This document shows, one piece after another, positions 34,437 to 45,596 of a DNA stretch of 64,000 bases. The notes under the pieces were generated by a model, which was not told the origin of the DNA, made no database searches, and worked only from the letters and a program-made list of their open reading frames with translations. Source of the stretch: Physella acuta (lineage: Eukaryota; Mollusca; Gastropoda; Physidae); contig NW_026732362.1 of NCBI RefSeq assembly GCF_028476545.1, positions 91,534-155,533 on the forward strand, read 5' to 3'. How positions within the stretch are numbered: the stretch's first letter is position 1; each line of letters opens with the position of its first letter. Position numbers and translations under genes: made by a program.

Positions 34437-35121
34437 CAGGGCTCGCGAGCCGCATGCGGCACTCCAGCTCCTTGCCAAATTATCAATAGTTATATTATTT
34501 CATTTTCAAAACTAATAACAAATATTATACTGTAAAGAAACACGAATTTAAAAATAGTAAGAACACTCATCAGGGAACAGTGAGAATAGGTTGTATAGAC
34601 AGTACACGGAGAGCTGACAGCCGCTTGGGCACAAGGCCCAGCCCCACAGTCGTGATGCGGACAACTCCGTGCTTGCCACTGCCCAGTGGGGTGGAAGATA
34701 AGTATGGTGAGAACCAAAGGACAAAAGCGACCGGTACATGGTAATTAAGCCGATATCCAAGCCAGTTAGTAGGTGTTTGGCGTGTTGAGGCTTGTCTGGC
34801 TAATTAGTAGACATCGCCCAAACAGGTCATTTCGATAAAGAAAGGAAAAAAAAAAGTTATCAGCTTCTAAAAATGATTGGGACAGACCTATATTTTTAAA
34901 TTACTAAGTTTATTATTCTGGCGAAACATGTGTTTTTATATGAAAAAATATATTATTTCTTTTTTAAAGCTATTTATTTTAAATGACACATCAAACTTAT
35001 TTACCTAATCCTTATCGAATACAATATATTGTAAAAACATGTGGCTCTTTAAAAAATGGGGCATTTCATTTAATAAATTGTAACTATTGGCTCTTCCGTC
35101 TCAAAAGGTTGCCAACCCTTG
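34437..35121. mobile_element. Non-autonomous hAT element in HSAG5 intron
   Basis: 685 bp with ends CAGGGCTCGCGAGCCGC and GGTTGCCAACCCTTG. The flanks GTATAGGC (34429-34436) and ATATAGGC (35122-35129) match at 7 of 8. TGTGGCTCTTTAAAAA and GGCTCTTCCGTCTC near the right end recur at 43150-43215. No transposase reading is visible. Confidence 0.85.
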
Positions 35122-35177
35122 ATATAGGCCTATAATTATACACGAAAGTCACCAGTATACAATAGTGATAAATGTTA

Positions 35178-35243
35178 ACTTACTTGCTTGCTGCCGGAGC
35201 TGAGCTAAACCCAAAGCATTTCAAGAAAATATCTCCTTATATA
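35178..35243 (-). promoter_or_regulatory. HSAG5 TATA box, non-coding exon 1 and splice donor
   Basis: Minus-strand TATATAAG (35236-35243), then about 28 nt of exon ending GCAGCAAGCAA at 35184, then donor GTAAGT. Confidence 0.8.
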
Positions 35244-35315
35244 CTGGTAGAGGGGGTATTCTTACGTTGTGCTTTGAACTCTTCCGTAACGATGTTTGAA
35301 CGATTTAGTGCAGAT

Positions 35316-35335
35316 CTGTTTAGATTATTGTTGTC
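35316..35335 (-). promoter_or_regulatory. Conserved upstream motif of HSAG5
   Basis: CTGTTTAGATTATTGTTGTC lies about 75 bp upstream of the TATA box. HSAG6 has CTGTTTGGATTATTGTTATC (42133-42152) and HSAG9 has CTGTTTAGATCTTG (54374-54387) at comparable distances. Possible shared control element. Confidence 0.45.
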
Positions 35336-35789
35336 TTTAGATCATCGGAGTATACTGGGTTCTTTTCTGTAGAGTTTCATTGTGCTGCTGTTTCCTGTAC
35401 AGTCGGGCTGGATGATGTTGCGAGTACTTTTGTCGTGACAAGTACAAAAGATGGTCCTAACCCCGGCGTCTTTCGATTCACGTAGCGACATAGTAAGACC
35501 ATCGTCTCAATTCAATGGAGAAACAAAGTAGAAACGAAGATGGTCAATTGAAAGGGGTTGCGTACAGGTAAAGCACAGGTGTGTTAGAAACCAATCATTT
35601 TAGGTTAGAGCTTGTCATGAGCGGCGAGATTCAGAACACAGGTAGCATTGGAGTTGATTCAAGACAACAAGTCATTATACAAGCCAGTAAATTAAGCAAC
35701 TAAACTGCTTATTATGATAGGATAAAACACCAAAATGATATGATCTTCTATCATATAACTCGATATACATCCAATAGGCCATGTGAATA

Positions 35790-36092
35790 GGTCACTTAAC
35801 GCCTCGCTTTCAACAGTTTTTAACACAATCGTTTCAAAGCCAATCATACTAGAAATTTGGTGCAGGTTTGTGCTCAAGAATGTTAGTTGCTGTAAGAGTG
35901 CTGTGTATGTTTCCTGTGTTTTGTTGTGAGGTAAAGCATAAACACGTGGAACACTCCGTCCATTGACCAATGCATGGACTGTGTACAGTTGTGAAACTTT
36001 GCAGGAGCTGTTTTGAATGTACCACCCATAAAGCAGTGCTGATTAACCTCCAATAACCTAAGGTTGTCCTTACTTCCAAACAAAAACATCCT
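35790..36092 (-). pseudogene. Mutator-like (MULE) transposase fragment
   Basis: The minus strand reads LFGSKDNLRLLEVNQHCFMG and GTFKTAPAKF. After a single frame change near 35990 it reads QLYTVHALVNGRSVPRVYAL, PHNKTQETYTALLQQL and MIGFETIVLKTVESEAL. This is the DGTFKxxPxxFxQLYTxH...YALLPxKTxxTY...DFExA core of MULE transposases, including the host-domesticated FLYWCH/MULE proteins. The first catalytic Asp (DGTFK) appears as Gly here. Only about 100 codons survive, with no ends visible, so it is a dead fragment upstream of HSAG5. Confidence 0.78.
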
Positions 36093-36194
36093 ACTTTTGA
36101 CTCGGCGCCAGAATCGTTAGTCGTTAAAAATTACATTAATTTAATTTTGTTTTTCGGTTCTCATTTTCGTTATTATTTTCTTATATAAACTTCA

Positions 36195-36365
36195 GTCGGG
36201 GTTTATTATCCAGGGGTTTTTTGTCCAGGGGGTTTTTGTCCAGGGGGTTTATGTCGCGGGGGGTTTATGTCCAGGGGGTTTATGTCGCGGGGGGTTTATG
36301 TCCAGGGGGTTTATGTCGGGGGGGGGGGGGGGTTGTCCAGGGGGTTTATGTCCAGGTTTTTTTTG
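36195..36365. repeat. G-rich tandem repeat, 15-16 bp unit
   Basis: About ten copies of GTCCAGGGGGTTTAT and GTCGCGGGGGGTTTAT, with G runs of 5-15. Could form G-quadruplexes. Confidence 0.9.
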
Positions 36366-36872
36366 ACCGGGAGCCGATATGACGTAGTTAATTTTTCTGC
36401 TGTGGTGTTTGATCATATTTATACAAGTGATAAATATTTCAGAAAATAAAACAACGACGAGGTTTGATAACATGTTTTTGCTGTTTAATTATTTGTTTGG
36501 GTATCTGAGTTGAATATTTCTTTTTCAATGATATCGTATAATACTTGCTACATTTAAATATTGTCAACACATTTTTCAAAGTCAGTCCGTCATTATATAA
36601 ACTTAATTTTGAAAATTATATTTTTATGGGCATGTTACCTTTTTTAAAACTTTAACAACATAATTGTGTATTTAATGTCATAAAACTTACTGTTTTTTCT
36701 CATGATTGTAATAAATACAAAGTATATGTAAATATGACAGGGTCACATACATTTGCTACTTTGTTAAATAGCTTATCCTAACCATATACTTTGCTTATTA
36801 TTGTATCAGAATGTAAATAAATATAGCAATTAAAAACCTGCAAGGTTCTTCTAGCTTTATCTGAATCATCAA

Positions 36873-36985
36873 ACGGCTATATTTGCTTTGACCATATGTG
36901 TTTTGACCATAGGTGCTTTGACTATATGTGCTTTGTCCATATTTGCTTTGCCGATAGGTGCATTGACCATAGGTGTTTTGTGTTT
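36873..36985. repeat. Tandem repeat, 15-bp unit
   Basis: Seven or so copies of TTGACCATAGGTGCT. The unit is five codons, hence a Tyr-Gly-Gln ORF on the minus strand that I treat as spurious. Confidence 0.85.
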
Positions 36986-37089
36986 TTTTTTTATTAACTG
37001 AACTTTTGTTTACTATTTTAATGGTAAAATGTACGTTAAAGCTAGCGTTAAATTGGTAATCAGTTAAAGTTTCCATTCGAGACTGGCGG

Positions 37090-37290
37090 TCTATGGGGCA
37101 AGTGAAGTAGAGTTCACCTGTTTTTGTGACCTCGGCATATGAATAGATAGTGTAATCACCACTATGCCCAGCCGCCTTATTTTCGCATTCGTTGATAAGG
37201 TACCCATCTAGGATCGTTCTACTGACTTTAACCCGAATTCGAACTTAAGACTTTCGACTATGATTACCAACTCTGGTTTCGTTTCAGAAG
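37090..37290 (-). repeat. SINE copy
   Basis: GTGAAGTAGAGTTCACCTGT, GACCTCGGCATATGAATAG, CACTATGCCCAGCCGCC and ACCCGAATTCGAACTTAAG. Minus orientation. Confidence 0.78.
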
Positions 37291-37322
37291 CTTAATCGAC
37301 ACTACAGACTCCAAGTTGTATA

Positions 37323-37411
37323 TGGCTTGTCAGTAGGTCACCAACCATCTCTACGGCTCAATAAAACCTGCATGAGCCATAGAACTGGTTGGTGACTTAC
37401 CCACCTTGCCC
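37323..37411. mobile_element. Fold-back MITE, copy 2
   Basis: GTCAGTAGGTCACCAACC pairs with GGTTGGTGACTTACCCACC. Same family as 16908-16995, with TA at both sides but more diverged arms. Confidence 0.7.
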
Positions 37412-37474
37412 TATAGGTAACATCTTGTTCATTGGGTCCATCAGCTGTGTGGAGAGAGAGGCCTGATACACGGG

Positions 37475-38225
37475 CAACATCTGACTCTTCTAATGGTACT
37501 CTCCACTGACTCTTCTAATGGTACTCCCCACTGACTCTTCTAATGGTACTGCATATCTGACTCTTCTAATGGTACTGCCCACCTTTCTCTTCTAATGGTA
37601 CTGCCCATCTGACTCTTCTAATGGTACTGCATATCTGACTCTTCTAATGGTACTGCCCGCCTTTCTCTTCTAATGGTACTCCCCACTGACTCTTCTAATG
37701 GTACTGCATATCTGACTCTTCTAATGGTACTGCCCGCCTTTCTCTTCTAATGGTACTGCCCATCTGACTCTTCTAATGGTACTCCCCACTGACTCTTCTA
37801 ATGGTACTCCTCACTGACTCTTCTAATGGTACTGCATATCTGACTCTTCTAATGGTACTGCCCACCTTTCTCCTCTAATAGTACTGCCCACCTTTCTCTT
37901 CTAATGATACTGTCCACTGGCTCTTCTCATTGTACTGCCACTGACTCTTCTAAATGTACTGTACATCTGACTCTTCTAATGGTACTGTCCACTGGCTCTT
38001 CTAATAATACTGCCCATCTGACTCTTCTCATGGTACTGCCCACTGACTCTTCTAATAGTACTGCCCACTTACTCTTCTAAAGGTACTGCCCATCTGACTC
38101 TCCTCATGGTACTGCCCACTGACTCTTCTAATGGTACTGCCCACTGACTCTTCTAATGTTACTGCATACCTGGCTCTTCTAATGCTACTGCCCATCTGGC
38201 TCGTCTCATGCTACTGCCCATGCTT
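37475..38225. repeat. Minisatellite, 25-26 bp unit
   Basis: Close to thirty copies of CTGACTCTTCTAATGGTACT plus GCCCAT or CCCCA. Higher-order groupings of two to four units recur. Confidence 0.95.
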
Positions 38226-39539
38226 TGCGCTTTAATTTTAATGTGCAATCACCAAATGTTCTATTGGAAAATGGAGCCAAGCTTTTCTCCTTAAAAAAAT
38301 ATTGTTGGCAACTCAGGTTTATGTCTTGTTCTGATGAACACCATGTCTGTTTACAGCTCCCTAGTTTATCAAAATATCAACCATGTTTTATGTTTATTGA
38401 ACAACTGGCCGATGTACTTTTATATGATGTAATGCACATGCATCAAATTTCCTTAAGCAGATCATGTTAAAATAAGTTCAAGGCTGAATTAAAATTCAAT
38501 AAAATGAATACACAAATGATTATAACAGTGAGTTTTTATTTTTATACAACAGATGAGTTCAATAATTGTTTGCGTGAATATCATACATGAAATAGTACTT
38601 TGTAATGCATACAAAAATGTGGACAATTTTACTGCACGAGTGTTAATAGACAAAATATTTTCTTAATTGTATTGAGGAAACTTTTAGCGATTTGTGCAAT
38701 GTTCAGTACTGGCTCGTGTATTGAATAGCCAGACGAAATAGGTTATTATATTGCCAATGATTGAAGCAAAGGATCCCTACAATGATTTCAACAAAGTTTG
38801 AAACGGTGGATTCCAGCAATGGTTATAACATAGATAAATTATTCAACTGATTATGAGAATGATATGATAAATGTTTGAGTATGAAATGTAGCCAAACATG
38901 AAGTTATGATCAAGGTTAGTATTCGACCAATAATAGAAGCAACGAATTCCGATACTGATTGTTAGTACTCTTCTTGCTATTGAGCGTAGATTGATAGAAT
39001 GTATGCAGTAAGCCTATAAGACATTACAGACACAATAAAACTGCACTCACATTGACAAATTAACGTTATGATTAATGGAGTAAATGGTTGTAGTGAGCCA
39101 TTTTAAAATGGAATAGATAGATGATATTTGGTGTAAAAATTAAAGTGATAAATGGAGCTTGCTTGATTTAGCTACTCTACTTTTACAAACTATTCGTATG
39201 GTAATCGTTGCGATGATTGTATTAATGATTGAAAAGACGATTGGAAATTAGTTTTAACTTATGGTATACGCCTATATTAAAGGTATTGTGTTGGATGTTA
39301 TGTATGTGATTTTCTCTAAAAGACTGATTTATTTCATGATTGTGGAAACGATTTGATGAAGGATTACAAATGATTGCAATCATTTTTAGAGCGATGAATA
39401 CAGTCAACAAATGGGAATATGATCTAATCGATGCTTGGGTAATGATTGGGAGTAATGTTTGTAACAAAGATTAAAGTAATAGGTGATGTTTATATTTAAT
39501 CCGACTTTAAGGCGATATATTGTTGATAAACCGTTTAAA
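38226..39539. other. Interval before the HSAG6 minisatellite
   Basis: No gene supported. The 81-codon ORF at 38225-38470 has no recognised similarity. From about 38755 the sequence shows increasingly common but decayed GATTGA units. Confidence 0.4.
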
Positions 39540-40646
39540 GAAATGAAGGAATGATTGAAGCCATAATCCAAGCAATGATTGAAGCGATGATTGGTGCTAA
39601 CCAGTAGCTGTCAACAATCAATGTGTGTGAGAGGGATTAGAGCAGTGTTTTAAGCAATGATTGAAACGATGATTGAAGTGATGATTGAAACTATGATTGA
39701 AGTGATGATTGAAACGGATTGGGCTGTGACAATGATTGAAACAAGGACTGAAGCAAGCAATGACTGAAGCAATGATTAAAGCATTGATTGAAGAAATGGT
39801 TGACTGTTGAAGTAGAGTGTTGAATCGATGAGTCTTTAGTCAACCAACAGCTCTCAACTAGCGATGCATACGGTAGGGCGTGCAACAATGATACAAAAAA
39901 TTATTGGGAGCAATGTTTGATGTAGATGATTGAAGTAGATGATTGAAGCAATGATGTAAGCGATGATTAAAGTTATCATCAGCTGTCAAATGACGTTGAA
40001 TCTAATAGGGTTGCAAAAGTGATTGAAGCAATGATTGAATATATGTTGGAGGCGACGTGTGTTGTAGATGATTGAAGCAGTCAACTAAGGATGCATGTAA
40101 ATGAACTCGCAAAAATGATTGCAGCAATGATTGGAGTTATTGATCGAAGTCAAGGATTTGAGTCAATGATTGGAATGAAGGGTTGAATCAATGATTGAAT
40201 CAATGATTTGAGTCGATGACTGAAGCAATGATTTGAGTCGATGACTGAAGCAATGATTTGAGTCGATGACTGAAGCAATGATTTGAGTCGATGACTGAAG
40301 CAATGATTTGAGTCGATGACTGAAGCAATGATTTGATTTGATGATTGAAGCAATGATTGGAGTCGATGATTGAAGCAATGATTTGAGTCGATGACTGAAG
40401 CAATGATTTGAGTCGATGACTGAATTAATGATTTGAGTCGATGACTTAAGCAATGATTTGAGTCGATGACTGAAGTATTAATTTGAGTCGATGACTGAAG
40501 CAATGATTTGAGTCAATGACTGAAGCAACGATTTGAGTTGATGATTGAAGCAATGATTGGAGTCGATGATTGAAACAATGATTGGAGTCGATGATTGAAG
40601 CAATGATTGGAGTCGATGATTGAAGCGATGATTGAATCAATGATTG
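39540..40646. repeat. GATTGAAGCAATGATTG minisatellite downstream of HSAG6
   Basis: Same family as 29890-31450. At 40195-40640 the 25-bp unit GATGACTGAAGCAATGATTT plus GAGTC is nearly perfect. It runs directly into the HSAG6 stop codon. Further out it includes CTAACCAGTAGCTGTCAAC (39598) and GTCAACCAACAGCTCTCAAC (39838), decayed copies of the coding-end junction. Confidence 0.93.
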
Positions 40647-40649
40647 GAG

Positions 40650-40946
40650 TTAGCCAGCCGCGACCTGCTGTTGAGCAAGCAGCATGGCAAGCAACAGCTC
40701 CTTCTCCCCGCTCCCACTTCCAGAGCTGCAGCTGCTACTGCTGCTGGAGCTGCTATGGTGGTGGCTGTGGTGGTGGTGGCTGTGGCTGTGGCTGTGTTTA
40801 TGGCTATGGCTGTGCTTGTGTGAGGCGGACACCTTGTGATGGTGATGGTGGTGATGGTGGTGGGAGTGTCCAGCAGCCAGGTCCATCATTAGGAGTAAAG
40901 TGGTCAAGATGGTAAACACAACCACAACTCTGCGAGAAGGTGCCAT
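40650..40946 (-). CDS. HSAG6: secreted His-rich peptide
   Basis: 98 residues. The leader is MAPSRRVVVVFTILTTLLLM plus MDLAAG (26 residues, Asp 22). The mature region is the same His-Ser-Lys design as HSAG5 with nine His near its start, one Cys after eight Ser, and the end GEKELLLAMLLAQQQVAAG. The ATG is one base after the acceptor AACTTCCAG. The duplication that made HSAG5 and HSAG6 also copied the promoter and the GATTGA minisatellite. The tail differs from all others in having Val-Ala-Ala-Gly rather than Ala-Ala-Ala-Gly. Function unknown; an extracellular, metal-binding or adhesive role is inference from composition. Confidence 0.87.
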   Translation of the reverse strand: MAPSRRVVVVFTILTTLLLMMDLAAGHSHHHHHHHHHKVSASHKHSHSHKHSHSHSHHHHSHHHSSSSSSSSCSSGSGSGEKELLLAMLLAQQQVAAG

Positions 40947-41074
40947 TCTGGAAGTTAAAAATAGAAACATTTACAAGCAACAGACATATTAGTTGTTGCG
41001 TTTCTTCACAGTATAACAACCTGATTATTAACAATTATAAAAGTTACCTTTTCTAACTTGTTTGTTCACGGGGT

Positions 41075-41250
41075 TGATAAACGATTACATCTATGAAGTA
41101 TAGCATGGTCAAACACTATGCCCAAACTCCTTTACTTTCCCAAACTTGAGTAAGGTACCCATTTGTGACATTCTACTGAGTTAACCTTAGGATTAAAACT
41201 TCAAAACTTTATGTCAAGCTTTCGTGCGCTCTACCTTGCCATCTCACTTA
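41075..41250 (-). repeat. SINE copy, decayed, in HSAG6 intron
   Basis: GAAGTATAGCATGGTCAAAC, CACTATGCCCAAACTCC, TTGAGTAAGGTACCC and GCTCTACC. Both ends worn. Confidence 0.65.
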
Positions 41251-42008
41251 ACCATTATACATATAATGGAAAAGCAGGATTCATTTTATAACGACGTGAA
41301 TCCATTATTTGCTATCCCCTAGCATACAATTTCCATTGAACTGCTATCATCGGTAATTGGAATAACCAACCAACTATCATGCAAGACAGCTTTAGTTTAG
41401 GTGAGACGATTCAATTAAAATTATAATTTATCTTCGTAACGTATTCCAAATATAAAACTGAAAATCGGATTTATGGATGTGTATGCTTGTTAACTTGTAC
41501 TGTCACGGAATTCAACAATTTTAAAATACAATACATTACTAATTAGTTCAATCTGTATACATAATTCTCTTCTTGGAGACGTTAGAAAACACCAAGCTGT
41601 AAGCGCGCCTAGCAGTCCCCTCTCTTTCTCTCTAGGCATATCGCAACCACCCCCACCCCCACATGGTCTGGTGAGCTGTGGTTCACGCTAAATGTTTACA
41701 ATCGTAGAGCCGGGTTTAGTGACGGCTATTAGGGGCAGAATTTAGTTTGAAACGATTTTAAACTTAGAGGAGGTAACTAAGAGGAGGCTGCTTTGACGGG
41801 GTGGGGGTGGGGGGGGGGGGGTTGGGGGAAAAGAAGGGTTTTAGTGTTTTAAAGCAAATTTTTTCAGTGACAGCAATGGTACTGTCGAATTCACAAATTA
41901 TGAATTACTGAAAAGTAGAAAATAAAACTAAATAGCGGCGTGTGATACGCCGCGGGTCGACTCGCTAAAAATAACAAGTCTATGATTTACAACGTATTGT
42001 AAGAATCA
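41251..42008 (-). other. HSAG6 intron 1 (part)
   Basis: AT-rich with a G-rich patch at 41796-41835. No exon seen. Confidence 0.45.
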
Positions 42009-42078
42009 ACTTACTTGCTTGATGCTGTGAGGAGCTGTCTTTAACCCAACATTACTAAGTGACTTCAGGCCTTATATA
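42009..42078 (-). promoter_or_regulatory. HSAG6 TATA box, non-coding exon 1 and splice donor
   Basis: Minus-strand TATATAAG (42071-42078). The exon ends CATCAAGCAA at 42015 and donor GTAAGT follows. Confidence 0.8.
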
Positions 42079-42132
42079 CTGGCACTCTCTGCTCACCTTT
42101 CTATATGGTCTATGGTGTGTCTTGTCCTTCAT

Positions 42133-42152
42133 CTGTTTGGATTATTGTTATC
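42133..42152 (-). promoter_or_regulatory. Conserved upstream motif of HSAG6
   Basis: CTGTTTGGATTATTGTTATC, the counterpart of 35316-35335 upstream of HSAG5. Because the two promoters are duplicates, conservation may reflect descent alone. Confidence 0.4.
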
Positions 42153-42341
42153 CTTAGAACGACTTGCGGTACTATACTAAAGACTTGACTATAGAACTTA
42201 CTTTACTAAAGACTTTACTTTACCATAGAATTAGCTTTACTATAGTCTTTCAATCTGTTCTAGCATTGTGGTATACAGACTGGGATTATTCTAAAAACAC
42301 TTTGGGCGGAGAGTAAAACAAATGGACTTAGCATGGCAAAG

Positions 42342-42447
42342 ATCGATTCACGTTACACCGCGTCACATCACAATCACATCATAGGCTCAATGGGCATAGA
42401 TCGATTCACGTCACATCACAATCACATCATAGGCTCAATGGGACTAA
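42342..42447. repeat. Two-copy tandem duplication upstream of HSAG6
   Basis: Two copies of AGATCGATTCACGT, CACATCACAATCACATCATA and GGCTCAATGGG; the first has a 10-bp insertion. Confidence 0.85.
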
Positions 42448-42577
42448 AGGACACTGGAGACGTTGGAGAGAGCTTTTGATGTGTTTTGTTTTACAGATAA
42501 AGTACAGGTGTGCTGCGTTAGCGTGAGGTGGGACGACGTCACGTACGACAGCGGTTTCGAAATGTACGGTGTAAGAT

Positions 42578-42876
42578 CAGGCGCGTAGCGAGGAGGGGGA
42601 GCGGGAGGTGCGGACCGCACAGGGTGACACCATTTATGGGGGTGACACCAAGGCAAAAAATAGCAAAATATATAGAGGAAAACTTGAGGGGGGGGGGGGG
42701 GGCGTGCAAATCGAAAGTTTGAGGGGGATGCAAATCGAAAACTTGAGGGGGGGGGTGCAAATCGCAAATTTGAAACTTTGTCCCCGGGAAGGGTCGCTAC
42801 GCCTCTGGGGGGAGGGGGGTGGGGGTGACACCATTAAGTGCCGCACCGGGTGACACCCGACCTCGCTACGCCACTG
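42578..42876. mobile_element. CAGTGGCGTAG MITE, copy 4
   Basis: Starts CAGGCGCGTAGCGAGG and ends CCTCGCTACGCCACTG. Perfect 8-bp duplication TGTAAGAT (42570-42577 and 42877-42884). Close relative of 20168-20485, with the same GTGCGGACCGCAC core, AAATCGAAAGTTTGAGG array and G runs. Confidence 0.94.
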
Positions 42877-42934
42877 TGTAAGATGCCTCATTGTCTATTT
42901 ATCTAAACGTTCTAGCGTCTCTTTTGATTTCAAT

Positions 42935-43215
42935 ATGCGGCTCGCCAGTTCCATAATAATTATATTATTTTATTTTCAAAACTCAAAGAATATTATACTG
43001 TAAAGAAAAACAAAAAAACTTTAAACAAAAAACGCAAAACAATGATAATTGGTAGAGTAGAGCGTATATGGACAGCTGACAGACGCTGGGCATTAGGCCC
43101 AGCCCCATAACGGCTCCAATGCTTTCCACTAGAAAGGTGTACATAATAATGTTAGTGGCTCTTTAAAATTTGGAAATTGTGTAGATTGTAACTTTCCGCT
43201 CTTCCGTCTCTAAAG
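42935..43215. mobile_element. Decayed copy of the hAT element at 34437-35121
   Basis: ATGCGGCTCGCCAGTTCC, AATATTATACTGTAAAGAAA, TAGGCCCAGCCCCA, GTGGCTCTTTAAAA and CGCTCTTCCGTCTC occur in the same order as in the larger copy. Internally shortened, with ends worn. Confidence 0.75.
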
Positions 43216-43236
43216 TAGCTATAAATTTATTTTTTT

Positions 43237-43625
43237 TAGCGGAATTTCCATTCTGGAGAATTGCGTTTATTAACCCGTCATTTCTGGATGTATGAATGTA
43301 TGAATGAATGGATGTGTGTCCGCAGCTTTAAGTCGTATCTCCTCCTCAACGAAGCAATATTGAGGACTAGTTCAAAAGCAATTATGTTAAGCAAGTTACG
43401 AGGATGAACATAGGCCAAAATAATTCCGGGTTTTTTTCATGGATTTCCCGGAAAAGCCAAAAAAACTCGAAAAAAATGCAGTTTTTGGCCCATATCTCGG
43501 CAACCAGACCACTTAGCGACTTGAAACATGTACCAATCGATTCCTGCCATAATATAGAACAATATTGCCGAAGAAAGTTTTCAAAAATATCCTTTCGTTC
43601 GGTCACAATTTTTTTTTGAATTAAT
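43237..43625 (+). repeat. Dispersed repeat family D, copy 1
   Basis: About 390 bp, the inverted counterpart of 48545-48955. Landmarks are TTCCATTCTGGAGAATTGCG, GTCGTATCTCCTCCTCAACG, GGCCCATATCTCGGCAACCA and GAAAGTTTTCAAAAATATCC. Both copies include a short (ATGA/ATTC)n segment. Class unknown. Confidence 0.85.
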
Positions 43626-44580
43626 TAAAATTTGGACCGAATTAGTAGGCATTTTTATCCAACCACACCACACGCGTCATCACGTTCAATAGCTTCGCCA
43701 TCACGTTCAATGGCTGCGACATCACGTTCGGTAGCTAGGCGCGCAATGGTTTTTAGTCATGTAACTCTATTGTAAATAAAACATGCAAATACTGAAAAAA
43801 AAATTAATAAAAAACGTTTTAATAACTAACCAATGGTTTTACTAACCCTGCTCTTGATTTACGCTACGACAAAATATTTTTTAGATAACTTAAGGAAATT
43901 GCGCTAAAATTGTCACTAGACTTTATAATTACCTTGTTTCATTTGGGGGGATGGGGGAAGGCGGGGCTACGTCGGTTGAAAAGGTTTTTAAAAATTCGCT
44001 TGTCCGACTAGCCACGAACCAAGAGCTGATTATCAACTTGGTTGACGATTTTCTTATTTAAACAAATCATGTACTTTGATTAGCTTATTGTTTGTGTATA
44101 GCAAAACAAAACTCAAAAAACATTATTTATAATAGAATCTAAACATTTGCATAATATTTGTATAAACGTTTTTTTATAAATTATTACGTAGAAACATGTT
44201 TTGTTTAATTTTGGACAGCTGTGATTTTCATTATATCTTAACTGTTTTTGGAAACATTTTGTGGGTTATATCCCTTTGCGGTATGATAACTTGTCTTTTC
44301 GATGACATGTTTTTCTTTTTAAATTATAGACCGAAATAAGTGTTAAGATATACTCAAAATGTCTACATAATAACACCATAGATCTGAATGAATTGACATT
44401 ACTTTTCAAGTACTCATGTAACTAAAGCAATGAAGTTACACTAAACACGTTACTTTGACTGCTGATAATTTGCATCATATTGCATCCTCCATTGTTGATT
44501 AAGTCACATATAATTATACCGTTTTCATAGTTCTAACCCGATTTAAATGAAAAAAAAAGGTTTCAATTCATTTTAACATA
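43626..44580. other. Gene-free interval
   Basis: Contains a small threefold repeat of CATCACGTTCAATAGCT-type units at 43677-43735. No gene. Confidence 0.4.
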
Positions 44581-44582
44581 TT

Positions 44583-44800
44583 GGGACGGCGTTGCCTAGT
44601 GGTAGAAAGCTAGAGTGCTAACCCGAAAATCTCGAGTTCGAATCGAATTAAAGTCAGCAGAACATCCCTGAGTCCACCCAGCGTTATGGACTACTAAAGC
44701 GGCTGTGCATCGTGCTGACCACACTCTCCCTTCAAATACCGAGGTTTCTGACACAGATGAACTCTACTTCATCTGCCCCATGTGTCTTAGACACGAACTT
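44583..44800 (+). repeat. tRNA-derived SINE, nearly full length
   Basis: Head GACGGCGTTGCCTAGTGGTA with GAGTTCGAATCG (B-box-like), body GAGTCCACCCAGCGTTATGG and GCTGTGCATCGTGCTGACC, and tail GATGAACTCTACTTCATCTG ending TGTCTTAGACACGAACTT. Confidence 0.88.
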
Positions 44801-45339
44801 GAATAGAGGCTGGTGATATTTTAACACAAAGTTGACCTTGCTAGTTTGATCGTTTTCTACTCGTTTAACAATTAACTATCAGAAAACCACTACCTTGATG
44901 TGTGTTTTAAGATAATCCGAAGAAGTATATCATAATTTTGTTACACTTTTATAGTAATTACAGTAATTTTACAGTAATTTAGTGCAAGACTGGCCCAATG
45001 GTCACCATTGGCTCGATATTCGAAATCGTAACTCACTGACCCACATCTCAACACATTGCGCTGTGTTATCGTTCACAGTGACGTATCGTTCAAATCCTCA
45101 CACTCCCTCATACATCATCACACATCACCTCTTATCATCATAATAAAAAACCGAAATCATTTTAAGTATCTTGATTTTTATTTCTCACATCAATACCAAG
45201 CATGTACATAAAAATGTGTTAACAATAAAATAACAATGAGTATTTGCAATGAGTAATATGATAACAGGCAACACCCAGTCCCTCGCACATTGAAATGGTA
45301 TGCATTATTTTAAGGAGACAACATCCTGACTTGGGAAAA

Positions 45340-45595
45340 CAGTAGCAGGGAAACATTAATGACATTAATGTGAAGCTAGATAATTGTCCAATTAATGAGA
45401 TTTCTTAAAGCCTTCAAGAACGTATTCCAAGGGATATAACTTTAAGGGGAGTTAACCAAACAGTAGCGATAAAACATTAATGATAATAATGTGAGGCTAG
45501 ACAATTGTCCAATAAATAAGAAGACGTGAAGCGAATTGTCCTTTAGATTGAAATCCAAGGGAAATAACCACGAAGGGGAGTTAACCTCTAGGGGA
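45340..45595. repeat. Duplicated 3' flank of HSAG7
   Basis: Two copies of a unit with AACATTAATGACATTAATGT, GAAGCTAGATAATTGTCC and CCAAGGGATATAAC, each next to GGGGAGTTAACC. The last is the reverse complement of the family's stop and post-stop sequence GGTTAACTCCCC, so the flank contains extra copies of the coding-end junction. Confidence 0.75.
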
Positions 45596-45596
45596 G

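Noticed and set aside
37475-38225. 25-26 bp repeats considered as CRISPR
   Set aside because: Short constant linkers, no spacers; ordinary minisatellite.
38225-38470. 81-codon plus-strand ORF
   Set aside because: No recognised domain, no splice or promoter context; begins at the decayed edge of a minisatellite.
40150-40640. Several overlapping minus-strand ORFs rich in Ser, His and Ile
   Set aside because: They are translations of the 25-bp GATTGA minisatellite, open in all three frames because three units make 75 bp.
43404-43619. ORF with SRKSQKNSKKMQF, also read in the copy at 48603-48863
   Set aside because: The two copies agree only over part of the frame and look like shared DNA of repeat D rather than a conserved protein.
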